A stretch of DNA of 64,000 nucleotides from Marinomonas sp. MED121. GTDB lineage: Bacteria > Pseudomonadota > Gammaproteobacteria > Pseudomonadales > Marinomonadaceae. The notes under the pieces are model-generated. The model saw only the letters and a list, made by a program, of their open reading frames with translations. It was not told where the DNA came from and did not search any database. The stretch is from the NCBI RefSeq assembly GCF_000153025.1, contig NZ_CH672433.1, positions 107,456 through 171,455 of the forward strand, given 5' to 3'. Below, one piece after another: positions 55,699-64,000 of the stretch; position 1 is the first letter of the stretch, and every line of letters starts with the position of its first letter. Both the position numbers and the translations under genes were made by a program.

Positions 55699-56841
55699 TT
55701 AAAACTCACCATCCCAATGATACTCTTGGGGAATATCAACATCAGGAATTTTATCTGGTGCCTTAGCGCCAAACAAGCGAGACTGCTTTAATTGATACAC
55801 ATAAGCTAAAATTTGCGCCACAGATTGAAATAAACCTGTCGGAATTTCTTCACCTATTTCCGTGTAATGATAAATCGAACGAGCAAGCGCTGGTGATTGT
55901 ACCACAGGGATATTATGGAAAGTCCCTATTTCACGTATTTTCAAAGCCACGAAATCATTACCCTTTGCTAAAAGCTTTGGCGCACCTTTCACACCTGCCT
56001 CATATTTAAGAGCAACAGAAAAGTGGGTCGGGTTAGTAATGATCACATCGGCATTTGGCACATCTTCCATCATACGCCGCATAGATGCTTGGCGCTGAGC
56101 TTGTCTTATTCTTGCTTTGATTTGCGGATCACCTTCCGCATTTTTATATTCATCCTTTGTTTCTTGCTTAGTCATTTTCAATTTATCTTTGTGCGACCAC
56201 GCTTGGTACGGCACATCCACAGCAGCAATAAGCAATACCGCCAAAGAAACATAGATAAATGCCCAAATCACAACATTAATAGCATGCCCTAACGCCAACT
56301 CTAATGACTGAAAAGGAACTAATAGCATTTCAGGCAAATATATCTTCAGCACAAAAAAAGCCACAACCAAAACCAAAGACACTTTTGCAATTGACTTAAG
56401 CAGCTCAACAAGAGAATTAACGGAGAACATCCGTTTAATACCAGAAATGGGGTTCATTTTACTTAATTTAGGAATAAGAGGTTCCCAAGAAAAGTTAAAA
56501 CCACCCAACGCAACACTGCCAACAATACCTGCAATAGCAAGCACTATCATCATGACCAACAAGGAATCCATCATAGAGATAGATGAGTCAGATAAATGAA
56601 TGACCATTTTTGCGGTGTCAAACATATCAGCTCTACTCAAAACAAAGTTGAACTGAAAAACATTAGACATATCTTGTGCCAAGAGCGAGCCGGTTGCATA
56701 TAAGCTTGCAGCAGCTATCAGAAGGAGCAACGCTGAACTAAGGTCTTTCGATCTAGGTAAATTACCTTTATTTCGGGCCTCGTCCAGCTTCTTACTACTG
56801 GCGTCCTCCGTCTTTTCAGCGCCATCTTCGTTCTCAGCCAT
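55699..56841 (-). CDS. flhB: flagellar export switch protein FlhB
   Basis: This is an export-apparatus protein of 380 residues with four transmembrane helices and a cytoplasmic switch domain. The autocleavage motif is intact in IITNPTHFSVALKYEAG. The N-terminus (DGAEKTEDASSKKLDEARNK) and C-terminal Pro-rich tail are typical. Its ATG overlaps the end of fliR by eight bases. A separate free-standing homologue of its C-terminal domain is encoded at 41917. Confidence 0.96.
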   Translation of the reverse strand: MAENEDGAEKTEDASSKKLDEARNKGNLPRSKDLSSALLLLIAAASLYATGSLLAQDMSNVFQFNFVLSRADMFDTAKMVIHLSDSSISMMDSLLVMMIVLAIAGIVGSVALGGFNFSWEPLIPKLSKMNPISGIKRMFSVNSLVELLKSIAKVSLVLVVAFFVLKIYLPEMLLVPFQSLELALGHAINVVIWAFIYVSLAVLLIAAVDVPYQAWSHKDKLKMTKQETKDEYKNAEGDPQIKARIRQAQRQASMRRMMEDVPNADVIITNPTHFSVALKYEAGVKGAPKLLAKGNDFVALKIREIGTFHNIPVVQSPALARSIYHYTEIGEEIPTGLFQSVAQILAYVYQLKQSRLFGAKAPDKIPDVDIPQEYHWDGEF

Positions 56842-57616
56842 CTAGCCGCAACCCCCACTTATCTTTCATCCAGTCAGTTAACTCAGTAAAGAAGAGTCGA
56901 TAAATATCTAAAAAGTCTTCCAGCATTATCCAAAAAAAGAACAAAGAAAAAAGCATTATTACAGGAAAACCAAGCGCAAAAATATTTAATTGTGGCGACG
57001 CCTTTGCGACGACCCCAAAGGACAAGTTCATAACAAGCACCGCGATTGCAAGAGGCAAGACCATCAACAATGCCTTCTCAAACATCCAGCCACCTAATAG
57101 GACTATGTCATAATAATATTCAGAATTAAATCCTTCCCCTATAGGCCAATAGTCAAAGCTCTCCACAAGATACTCAAACATAACATGATGACCATCAGTT
57201 AATAAAAAAGCCAACCCAACCATAGTTAAGTAATATTGCCCCAATGTTGCGACAGAAATACCATTAGCAGGATCATTTGACATTGCAAAGCCTAAACCTG
57301 CTTTCATCGCAGCTAACTGGCCAGCCAAAGAAAAAACTTGAAATAAAACACTGACAACAAATCCCAGCACGATTCCTATAATTATCTGCTCAGCAATTAG
57401 CAAAACAAAATAAGGTGAAACAGGATCATAGCTAGGAACGGGCACTGATGGGGTGACAATAATCGCAATAACAAATGCAAAAGCAATTCGAATACGCGTA
57501 CTCACTAGTTGAGTACCAAATAAAGGCAAGGCCAATAAAAAAGCCCCAATCCGAAAAAAAGGCAACAAGAAACTAACGGTTAGCCCTAGAAGCTCATCCG
57601 GATAAATTTGTAGCAT
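56834..57616 (-). CDS. fliR: flagellar export gate protein FliR
   Basis: This is a 260-residue membrane component of the FliPQR export gate. It has about six hydrophobic segments, with FLLPFFRIGAFLLALPLFGT at the start, TRIRIAFAFVIAIIVTP, GLGFAMSNDPANGISVATLG and FGVVAKASPQLNIFALGFP, all conserved in FliR. Its ATG overlaps the fliQ stop (TGATG). Confidence 0.95.
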   Translation of the reverse strand: MLQIYPDELLGLTVSFLLPFFRIGAFLLALPLFGTQLVSTRIRIAFAFVIAIIVTPSVPVPSYDPVSPYFVLLIAEQIIIGIVLGFVVSVLFQVFSLAGQLAAMKAGLGFAMSNDPANGISVATLGQYYLTMVGLAFLLTDGHHVMFEYLVESFDYWPIGEGFNSEYYYDIVLLGGWMFEKALLMVLPLAIAVLVMNLSFGVVAKASPQLNIFALGFPVIMLFSLFFFWIMLEDFLDIYRLFFTELTDWMKDKWGLRLDG

Positions 57617-57885
57617 CAGCCAATAATCAATGGAATATCAATAAGGAGTTGAGTGGTAAAATCCACCAGCTTTTGTAGCAACCAAGGTCCTAAATAGATA
57701 ATAACGAGAATGGTAACAATTAGGCGAGGAAGAAAGGTTAAAGTTTGTTCGTTAATTTGTGTTGCAGCCTGAAATACACTCACAATAAGACCAACAATAA
57801 GACTCGGAACCATGACAGCGCCAACCATAATAACGATCAGTAAAAAAGCTTGTCCAAATAAATCTAATACAACCTGCGGATCCAC
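57616..57885 (-). CDS. fliQ: flagellar export gate protein FliQ
   Basis: This is an 89-residue, two-helix component of the export gate (MDPQVVLDLFGQAFLLIVIM, then AATQINEQTLTFLPRL, a family signature). I choose the GTG at 57885, six bases after GGAG and one base past the fliP stop. A longer frame to 57909 overlaps fliP and lacks a ribosome binding site. Confidence 0.94.
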   Translation of the reverse strand: MDPQVVLDLFGQAFLLIVIMVGAVMVPSLIVGLIVSVFQAATQINEQTLTFLPRLIVTILVIIYLGPWLLQKLVDFTTQLLIDIPLIIG

Positions 57886-57886
57886 G

Positions 57887-58636
57887 TCAGACTCCAAAGC
57901 TTGCTGCAAGCGTTCCCATTATCATAGCCCAGCCATCTACCATCACAAATAACATAATTTTAAATGGTAATGAAATAATAATTGGCGAGAGCATCATCAT
58001 ACCCATTGCCATTAAGACACTTGCCACAACCATATCCAAAACTAAAAAAGGGATAAAAATCATAAACCCAATTTGAAAGGCTGTTTTTAGTTCACTTGCA
58101 ACAAAAGCAGGCATTAAAATGGTAAAAGGCAAGGTTTCTAATGACTCTATTTGCCCCTCTTTTCCAGCCAACTTTACAAACAAGGCAATATCACTCTCTC
58201 TTGTTTGTGCCAGCATAAAATCCCTAATTGGAACCGACGCCTTTTCAATCGCTTGAATTGAGGTTATCTCTTCCTCTAAATAAGGCTGTAACGCAACCGC
58301 ATTAATTTTATCTAAGGTCGGCGTCATAATAAATAAGGTAAGAAACAGGGCCATCCCTACCATAATTTGATTCGATGGTGTTTGCTGCAAACCAATTGCC
58401 TGCCTTAAAATTGCAAGCACAACGACTATCCTTGTAAAAGCAGTCATCATAGTTAGAGCAGCAGGCAACAGAGTCAGCGCTGTCATGATGAAAAGGATTT
58501 GCAAAGACACACTATAATCTTGCGTACCATCATCATTGGTCGTTACCGTAAGAGCAGGCAAACCGACTTCAGCTGACACTTGACTAGATAGAAATAGAGA
58601 TAAAAGTACAAACAAGCCAGTTAAAACACTAGTCAT
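57887..58636 (-). CDS. fliP: flagellar export gate protein FliP
   Basis: This 249-residue export-gate subunit has a cleavable signal-like N-terminus and about four helices. Signatures are [40 protein letters not shown], and [20 protein letters not shown]. Its ATG overlaps the fliO stop by four bases. Confidence 0.96.
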   Translation of the reverse strand: MTSVLTGLFVLLSLFLSSQVSAEVGLPALTVTTNDDGTQDYSVSLQILFIMTALTLLPAALTMMTAFTRIVVVLAILRQAIGLQQTPSNQIMVGMALFLTLFIMTPTLDKINAVALQPYLEEEITSIQAIEKASVPIRDFMLAQTRESDIALFVKLAGKEGQIESLETLPFTILMPAFVASELKTAFQIGFMIFIPFLVLDMVVASVLMAMGMMMLSPIIISLPFKIMLFVMVDGWAMIMGTLAASFGV

Positions 58637-59040
58637 TTACTCTTATCCTTAGACTCATCACCTTTAGTGGAATTTTGACTATCCATATAATCGGCAAAAT
58701 CAACTTGTTTATCAGATAATGTTTTTATTAATGAAATTGATTGCCCAGTCACTCCAAGCAAAAGCTTTTGCTGCTCAACCTCAATAACAACTAACTTTTC
58801 TTTTGCCCCAAGGGCCTGAACATTGACGATTTGAATAGGTGTATTACCAAACCTATTTTGCATTTTTTGTATTTTTTTCATCGCCATAAGCGATAAGGGG
58901 ATTAGCGCAATAACAAAAGCAAGGGAGAGAAGCATCTTCCAAATTGAAGATGCAGACATTAAATCGTCAATACCTGATGCTAAGGCTTGATTCGACAAAA
59001 CAAACAAGAGAGCCAGAAAAGGCAAAAAAATTTTACTCAC
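58633..59040 (-). CDS. fliO: flagellar protein FliO
   Basis: FliO assists assembly of the FliPQR core. The 135-residue protein has an N-terminal signal-like helix, a membrane helix ([20 protein letters not shown]), and a short cytoplasmic domain with [20 protein letters not shown] and [10 protein letters not shown], the FliO hallmarks. The start is a GTG at 59040 overlapping the fliN stop. Confidence 0.9.
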   Translation of the reverse strand: MSKIFLPFLALLFVLSNQALASGIDDLMSASSIWKMLLSLAFVIALIPLSLMAMKKIQKMQNRFGNTPIQIVNVQALGAKEKLVVIEVEQQKLLLGVTGQSISLIKTLSDKQVDFADYMDSQNSTKGDESKDKSK

Positions 59041-59489
59041 TTAATACGCTTAATTCGTTCACTCGGACTCACAACATCCGTCAAACGAATTCCGTATTTA
59101 TCATTCACAACAACAACCTCACCATGAGCAATCAAAGTACCGTTAACCAACACATCAAGTGGTTCACCAGCATAACGATCCAACTCAACAACAGAACCCT
59201 GAGTTAGTTGAAGTAAATTACGAATAGCAATAGAGGTACTACCAAGCTCCATAGATAAAGTCACGGGGATATCCATGATTAAATCCATACCAGCTGGGGC
59301 ATCTGGCGCACCAAGCGAAGGTGTCAATTCCTCTAACTCTACAGGTTTGGCATCCTGCTCAGACATGGCCGCAGCCCATTCATCCTCAACACCATCATCA
59401 CCGGTTTCACCGGCCTCTGCCATGGCTTCAGCCCATTCATCGGCTAGCCCTTCATCCATTCCGGCTTGATCTGGAGATTCTTCAGACAT
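59037..59489 (-). CDS. fliN: flagellar switch protein FliN with duplicated N-terminal motif
   Basis: FliN forms the lower C-ring and binds FliH. The 150-residue protein has the SpoA domain (MDLIMDIPVTLSMELGSTSI, LTQGSVVELDRYAGEPLDVL, VVVNDKYGIRLTDVVSPSER). The acidic N-terminus carries two copies of the DxWAxAM motif, LADEWAEAMAE (15-25) and VEDEWAAAMSEQ (34-45). E. coli FliN has one copy (DDLWAEALSEQ), so the motif is doubled here. Confidence 0.95.
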   Translation of the reverse strand: MSEESPDQAGMDEGLADEWAEAMAEAGETGDDGVEDEWAAAMSEQDAKPVELEELTPSLGAPDAPAGMDLIMDIPVTLSMELGSTSIAIRNLLQLTQGSVVELDRYAGEPLDVLVNGTLIAHGEVVVVNDKYGIRLTDVVSPSERIKRIK

Positions 59490-59502
59490 CTATCTTATCT
59501 CG

Positions 59503-60471
59503 TTACTTTGGCAATTTATAATTTTCGACAACTTGTACCGAATACTTCTCATTACTTACCCCTAATTTACCTTTTATAGTTGGTAAACCATTGGCTCTTA
59601 CTGTGATAAATTCCGGAATGTCTACTGGAATAATATCACCCGCTTTAAATTTGAGTACATCTTGAAGCGGCACATCAACGTGGGCAACAGCAGCTGATAA
59701 CTCAACATTAAGCTCCTTAACATCTTGCTGCAAGGATTTTCCCCAACGATCGTCCTTTTCATCTACATCACTTTGTACACCCGCATCCAACAACTCTCGA
59801 ACAGGTTCGATCATCGAATAAGGTAAAGTAATATGTAATTCACCGCCACCACCGTCAAGCTCAATATGGAAAGTCGATACCACAACCACTTCACTTGGAC
59901 TAACAATATTAGCCATTGCAGGGTTTACTTCTGAACCAATGTAATCCAGCTCCACACTTAATACTGGTGCCCATGCCTCAGTCAAATCAACAAACACCTG
60001 TTCAAGCATCAATTGAACAATTCTTATCTCAGTAGGTGTAAACTCACGACCCTCAATTTTAGCATGACGGCCATCTCCACCAAAAAAGTTATCTACTAGT
60101 TTAAAAACTAGCTTTGCATCTAAAATGAATAAAGCTGTACTTCTTAAAGGGCGAAATTTAACTAAATTCAAACTGGTAGGAACATAAAGCGTATGAACAT
60201 ACTCACCAAACTTCATAATCTGTAAGCCACCAGATGAAACATCTGCAGTACGTCGCAACAAATTAAACAAGCTTATTCTGGTATAACGGGCAAACCTTTC
60301 GTTTATCATCTCGAGCGTAGGCATCCGGCCACGGACAATACGCTCCTGACTGGTGATGTCATAGGAGGCAACGCCACCTTCACCAACATCATCGTCCTCT
60401 TCTGGCTTTTCATCGGCGCCATGTAAGAGGGCATCAATCTCGTCTTGTGATAATAAATCTTGAGCAGACAT
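59503..60471 (-). CDS. fliM: flagellar switch protein FliM
   Basis: FliM is the middle C-ring subunit that receives CheY-P. The 322-residue protein has the N-terminal CheY-binding peptide LSQDEIDALLHG (residues 7-18), an acidic linker, the CheC-like middle domain (MPTLEMINERFARYTRISLF, FKLVDNFFGGDGRHAKIEGR), and the C-terminal SpoA domain (IPVDIPEFITVRANGLP). It is typical in length. Confidence 0.96.
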   Translation of the reverse strand: MSAQDLLSQDEIDALLHGADEKPEEDDDVGEGGVASYDITSQERIVRGRMPTLEMINERFARYTRISLFNLLRRTADVSSGGLQIMKFGEYVHTLYVPTSLNLVKFRPLRSTALFILDAKLVFKLVDNFFGGDGRHAKIEGREFTPTEIRIVQLMLEQVFVDLTEAWAPVLSVELDYIGSEVNPAMANIVSPSEVVVVSTFHIELDGGGGELHITLPYSMIEPVRELLDAGVQSDVDEKDDRWGKSLQQDVKELNVELSAAVAHVDVPLQDVLKFKAGDIIPVDIPEFITVRANGLPTIKGKLGVSNEKYSVQVVENYKLPK

Positions 60472-60477
60472 ATACTT

Positions 60478-61002
60478 CTACTGCATTACAAAGTTAGTAA
60501 ATAAAATATCTTCAACACCACCAGCACCTGTTTCTTCACTCAAGATAGTATTGATAGATTCAACTGCTGCAGCCTTTAAAGCCATTTTGCCTTCAGTTGA
60601 TTGAAGTTCATTAAAAACCTGACTTGAAAAGAGTAAAACCAAACTATTTCTAATCAAAGGCATATGGATTTTAATCGCATCCACTTGCCCTTGATCACGG
60701 GACTTTACTGTCAGGTTTAATTGTAAATATCTTTGTTTTCCAGCAACAATAAAATCAACAACAAAAGCAGGGTCCAGTTTTAGATAGATAGCAGGCCCAG
60801 TTGTCGCAACGCTTACTTCCTGACTCACCTCTTCTGAGGCTGATGCATCAGCAGTTTCACTATCATCACCGCTTAACAAAAAGAAAGCAGCTCCGCCACC
60901 GATAGCTAACACAAGCACTGCAGCAACTATGATAATAATCAGTTTCGACTTACCACCTTTCGCACCTTCTTCAGCGCTTACATCTAAATCATCATCAGCC
61001 AT
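60478..61002 (-). CDS. fliL: flagellar basal body protein FliL
   Basis: FliL supports stator function near the MS ring. The 174-residue protein has an N-terminal acidic/basic stretch and one transmembrane helix (LIIIIVAAVLVLAIGGGAAF). An acidic linker leads to a periplasmic stomatin-like domain (IYLKLDPAFVVDFIVAGKQR, MPLIRNSLVLLFSSQ). An AAGGG site lies nine bases before the ATG. Between fliK and fliM, the standard order. Confidence 0.94.
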   Translation of the reverse strand: MADDDLDVSAEEGAKGGKSKLIIIIVAAVLVLAIGGGAAFFLLSGDDSETADASASEEVSQEVSVATTGPAIYLKLDPAFVVDFIVAGKQRYLQLNLTVKSRDQGQVDAIKIHMPLIRNSLVLLFSSQVFNELQSTEGKMALKAAAVESINTILSEETGAGGVEDILFTNFVMQ

Positions 61003-61137
61003 GCTTTACCCTTAAAATTTCATCAAAAAATCTTGTATTTTCAATTTGATAGAAAGATAAATACAAGCTTATTAAAACTAACGCCATTCTACTAGGTTTT
61101 AACACTAGTACCACAGCTTTTAGTTAATCTTGGCACA

Positions 61138-63129
61138 TCAAGCATAAAAATCGACTTTCGATTGAGATACTCTTCCCTCTTTCGGAAGTGGCTCCATTGC
61201 AATATCTTCTAATTCTTCATCTTGCTGAGCAAATTGTCCTTCAGCACCTTCATCAAACTGCTGAGAACCTGAGCCTTGCTGAGAGACATTAACATCAACC
61301 TCAGCAAGCTCAACTCCTTGTTGCGCCATCATTTCACGCAACCTCTGCACTTGACCCTCTAGCAAATCCTTTACCTGAGTATTTGCAGCAACAAAACTGA
61401 CACTCGCCACATCAGAATCAAGCGAAACTTTAACGGTCAAACTCCCCAACTCAGGTGGATCTAAATGAATTTCAGCCTGTTGAAGTCCCTGTCGATTCAT
61501 CCATATGAGTTTATCACCCATTTCAGACGACCAATTCGGGTGGTTAGGCGGTACCTGCATCGTTAAATTTGTTTGATTGTTATTGGTATTAACAGCAGCA
61601 CCTAATCTAACATCACTCGCTCCAACTGACTGCACCGACTGCTGCCCAGAAGTTAACTGAGTATCTCCTAACCCTGTTCTAATACCAGTATTTGAATCTA
61701 ATTGACGCAGCACTTCTAAATCTGGTTTTGTATTCAAAGATGCATTCCCATCTACCTCTAATAAAGAGGCATTTTTTCCGGCCTCATCTGAAGAGGCGAG
61801 CAAGCCTGACTCCACACCTAAACCTAATGATAACGGCGCAGTTTGTTTTAGAGTTTGATCTACATTGAGTCCTGCCAAGGGTTGACTCTGAGAGGCACTA
61901 AGCTGCGGCTTTACCGTATCCGCTAACAGACTTTTTTCATTGATCGACTTAGTGTCGCCCATCTGCTGCATAATCCAATCAAGGTCTGCACTTTCTTCAA
62001 CACTTTCCACTAAAGGTGTGACAGCCTGAGCCACCTCTTTATTTAAGTTTTGCACCTCTACCAAAGGTGTCGTGGCTTTACTCTTTGTTTGTAAATTAGT
62101 CCCTGCACCTATCATTGCCAAGCCAGCAGTTACAGCTAGCGCATCTGTTTTGTCAGCTGGTGAAGTTAATTCACCATTCGCAGCATGCTTCAAATTTTCA
62201 ACTAAAGGCTCTGAACCATTACTTAACCCAGAACTAACAACACTAGAATTTTGAGTCGAGGTTGAATTTAAAGGGCTTTGGTTCGTTTTAATTTCAGTGT
62301 TAAGTTGAGCTAACTTCTGTTGCGAAATTTGCTGCCCTATAACCTCACCCTCTGCAGCACTAGCTTCATTTGAAGCAACAATAGAAGCTATAGTTGCGCC
62401 TGATATAAGCGAAGTATCCAAATAAGAACCTTCATTTTCACTGGCAAGTTTCGCCCCCTCTTCATGCAAAACTTTGCCACTTACACCTGATAAAGCGCCT
62501 AGATTTTGACCCGGCTCCGCAGCTTCAAGCGCGGCAGTTTGTCCTTGAGTTCCCCCTTTAGAATCAACAACAGCACCCGCACCCACAACACTAGCCGAAG
62601 CAGGCAAGACAGTTTTGTCGAGGTTTGTATCTTCTTCAGCTAAACCACCTTCTTGAGTAAGATTAGACATGCCTTCACTCATCGCAGAGGACGCTAATTT
62701 TGCATTTTCATCGATGCCATCCATCTGATTGACAGATAAAGCAGCACCATCAACTTCCTCCCCTTCAGCAATTGAGCCAATCACTTGCAGGTCAAGGCTA
62801 TTATCTGATGCCTTGTCAGCATTAGCCTCTAGGTTCGCCTTCTCACTAGAAACTTCTCCGACAGCAGTTATAGCTTTATCATCTATCGAGCTATCTTCTA
62901 TCGAGCTATCATTTAAAGGTACATCAGAAGAAGTTTTTTCATTTTGGGAGGGTTTAGACTCAACAACAAGATCTTCATTTACTTTTTGAAAAACTGCATC
63001 GAAAGAACTTTCTTCAGAAGTAGAATCACCTGTCTCTGAGCTGCTAGCAATTTGAGAGCCACTAGAAGAGCCAGACATACTGGCATTTGTCTTGGGTGTA
63101 GAAATGGGTAAATTGGCATTCGCTAACAT
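61138..63129 (-). CDS. fliK: flagellar hook-length control protein FliK
   Basis: This is a secreted ruler that terminates hook growth. The 663-residue protein has a long Ser/Glu/Asn/Ala-rich, acidic N-terminal region with little conserved sequence. The C-terminal substrate-specificity switch domain contains WMNRQGLQQAEIHLDPPELG and SLTVKVSLDSDVASVSFVAA, then VKDLLEGQVQRLREMMAQQG. A GGAGGA site precedes the ATG. A strong sigma-54 promoter lies upstream, making this the likely first gene of a FleQ-controlled unit with fliL-fliR. Confidence 0.93.
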   Translation of the reverse strand: MLANANLPISTPKTNASMSGSSSGSQIASSSETGDSTSEESSFDAVFQKVNEDLVVESKPSQNEKTSSDVPLNDSSIEDSSIDDKAITAVGEVSSEKANLEANADKASDNSLDLQVIGSIAEGEEVDGAALSVNQMDGIDENAKLASSAMSEGMSNLTQEGGLAEEDTNLDKTVLPASASVVGAGAVVDSKGGTQGQTAALEAAEPGQNLGALSGVSGKVLHEEGAKLASENEGSYLDTSLISGATIASIVASNEASAAEGEVIGQQISQQKLAQLNTEIKTNQSPLNSTSTQNSSVVSSGLSNGSEPLVENLKHAANGELTSPADKTDALAVTAGLAMIGAGTNLQTKSKATTPLVEVQNLNKEVAQAVTPLVESVEESADLDWIMQQMGDTKSINEKSLLADTVKPQLSASQSQPLAGLNVDQTLKQTAPLSLGLGVESGLLASSDEAGKNASLLEVDGNASLNTKPDLEVLRQLDSNTGIRTGLGDTQLTSGQQSVQSVGASDVRLGAAVNTNNNQTNLTMQVPPNHPNWSSEMGDKLIWMNRQGLQQAEIHLDPPELGSLTVKVSLDSDVASVSFVAANTQVKDLLEGQVQRLREMMAQQGVELAEVDVNVSQQGSGSQQFDEGAEGQFAQQDEELEDIAMEPLPKEGRVSQSKVDFYA

Positions 63130-63155
63130 ATAGTCCTCCGATTCTACATTGACTA

Positions 63156-63173
63156 ATGCAAATCAAAGGCCAA
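63156..63173 (-). promoter_or_regulatory. sigma-54 (RpoN) promoter of fliK
   Basis: The leftward strand reads TTGGCCTTTGATTTGCAT. The invariant GG and GC are exactly 10 bases apart, matching TTGGCAC-N4/5-TTGCA (the -24/-12 form). Transcription would start near 63146, leaving a leader of about 17 bases that includes GGAGGA. RpoN and FleQ drive early flagellar genes in polarly flagellated relatives. Confidence 0.65.
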
Positions 63174-63185
63174 TATAAATATTAG

Positions 63186-64000
63186 CTACTTATCCCATTG
63201 ATATTGAATTTCAACACGGTTACCTTTTTCTGAAAAATTAATCGATTTACAAAGCTGCCCAAGCAAAGGTAATCCGCGATTATACATTTCATCAGAATCT
63301 TCAAGCTTTAGTTTGACCTGAGAGGTGTCAAAACCATCCCCGCTATCCTCAAGTTGGATACTTAAAATACCTCCAACTTCATTGGAAGATATTGAGATTT
63401 TTATTCTAATATATCCCGACTCAAGCGTGCTTAAGCGAGTTTCTCGCTCCATATAATAAAGGACAAATCCGTCATTGGTTTCTTTTAAACTCGAATTAAG
63501 ACGCAAAACGCCATGCTCTAAAGCATTAGAATACAGTTCAGACAGCATCATAAAGACTTGTCCAGAATAGTGTTTCAAGCCGGACACCGTCATGATGATT
63601 TGCAATATATATGGCAATGGATCTGTATTTTTTAATGATTCAGCATTTAACGTATATTCAAAAGAGAAGTCCGAAGGCGTATCAGGCTCTTCAACGGTTA
63701 ACGTATTAGATTCCTGCTCAGCACCAATTGCGTCACTAAGATCAATCTTCAAGCAAGAAATATCATCATGGGAAGAGTCTAATACCCCTTCCGTCTCTAA
63801 CTTTCTTCGCAACCAATGCAGCAGATTATCTGAATCAACTCTTCCTTCAACGAGAGGAGTTAATTGATGCTCACAAAACATCATCCCTTTAGAATCAATT
63901 GCCTCATAAATACCATCAGACCAAGCAAGAAAAGAATCTCCTTTTTCAAAGCTGACAATCTCAGTCGAATAGGTAAATTCAGATTCAGATACTATACCAA
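63186..64000 (-). CDS. SpoIIE-type phosphatase with C-terminal ATPase domain (5' end beyond window)
   Basis: The frame stays open to the right edge, so the N-terminus is missing. The part seen holds the end of a PP2C/SpoIIE phosphatase domain (KGDSFLAWSDGIYEAIDSKG) followed by an HATPase_c_2 kinase-like domain (MLSELYSNALEHGVL, N box; LEDSGDGFD, G box). This architecture, next to fliK, resembles HsbR of Pseudomonas, which together with HptB and an anti-sigma antagonist controls FlgM and motility. The presence of an N-terminal receiver domain cannot be judged here. Confidence 0.8.
   Translation of the reverse strand, partial: GIVSESEFTYSTEIVSFEKGDSFLAWSDGIYEAIDSKGMMFCEHQLTPLVEGRVDSDNLLHWLRRKLETEGVLDSSHDDISCLKIDLSDAIGAEQESNTLTVEEPDTPSDFSFEYTLNAESLKNTDPLPYILQIIMTVSGLKHYSGQVFMMLSELYSNALEHGVLRLNSSLKETNDGFVLYYMERETRLSTLESGYIRIKISISSNEVGGILSIQLEDSGDGFDTSQVKLKLEDSDEMYNRGLPLLGQLCKSINFSEKGNRVEIQYQWDK

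Overview
The window is a contiguous stretch of a chromosome from a marine gammaproteobacterium. The A+T-rich base composition, the very acidic outer-membrane porin, the Pseudomonas-type order of flagellar and chemotaxis genes, and the mixture of enterobacterial and pseudomonad neighbourhoods (yciO-rnm-yciB-yciI, zipA-ligA, ccmA-I) suggest Oceanospirillales, perhaps Marinomonas. That placement is inference. I saw no tRNA or rRNA genes, insertion sequences, prophage genes or CRISPR arrays.

Bases 1-29,600 hold a housekeeping and metabolic mosaic in short transcription units. These are rluD (cut by the window edge) and bamD, a GST-like protein, two CspA-family proteins, a DTW-domain protein, a ChrR-like cupin, a large Cache-PAS-GGDEF-EAL protein, a porin, a YaiL-like protein, a TauE/SafE permease, ldhA, three LysR regulators (YeiE-like, one unassigned, MetR), a GFA enzyme, a 2-Cys peroxiredoxin, grxD, argF, an RstAB-like two-component system, rluB, yciO, rnm, yciB, yciI, a SelW-like protein, a periplasmic cyclophilin, mnmC and cysE. 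Many units end in clear hairpin-plus-T terminators, several of them bidirectional.

Bases 29,600-39,750 are read leftward. They hold yheU-ligA-zipA and a complete, tightly overlapping cytochrome c maturation operon ccmABCDEFGHI. The last gene, ccmI, has an in-frame amber codon inside the first membrane segment that its natural start would encode.

Bases 39,900-42,160 hold a rightward pair: a FliK-like protein and an 80-residue protein equivalent to the FlhB cytoplasmic domain. Bases 42,181-64,000 are a long leftward motility block. In transcription order it runs: a SpoIIE-type phosphatase with an ATPase domain (partial), fliK (with a good sigma-54 promoter), fliL, fliM, fliN, fliO, fliP, fliQ, fliR, flhB, flhA, flhF, fliA, cheY, cheZ, cheA, cheB, motC, motD, parC, parP, cheW and a DUF2802 gene. 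Together these encode the switch complex, the export gate, the polar placement GTPase, sigma-28, the chemotaxis phosphorelay, a second-type stator, and the ParC/ParP system that anchors chemoreceptor arrays at the pole. No flhG/fleN gene lies between flhF and fliA.

I did not find a plainly new multi-gene system. The best leads are the nonsense codon in ccmI, four repeated acidic motifs in the CheA linker that resemble the CheY-binding peptides of FliM and CheZ, a duplicated N-terminal motif in FliN, the orphan FliK/FlhB-like pair, an unannotated 50-codon ORF at 4902-5054, and missing partners (flhG, smc, scpAB) at their usual places.
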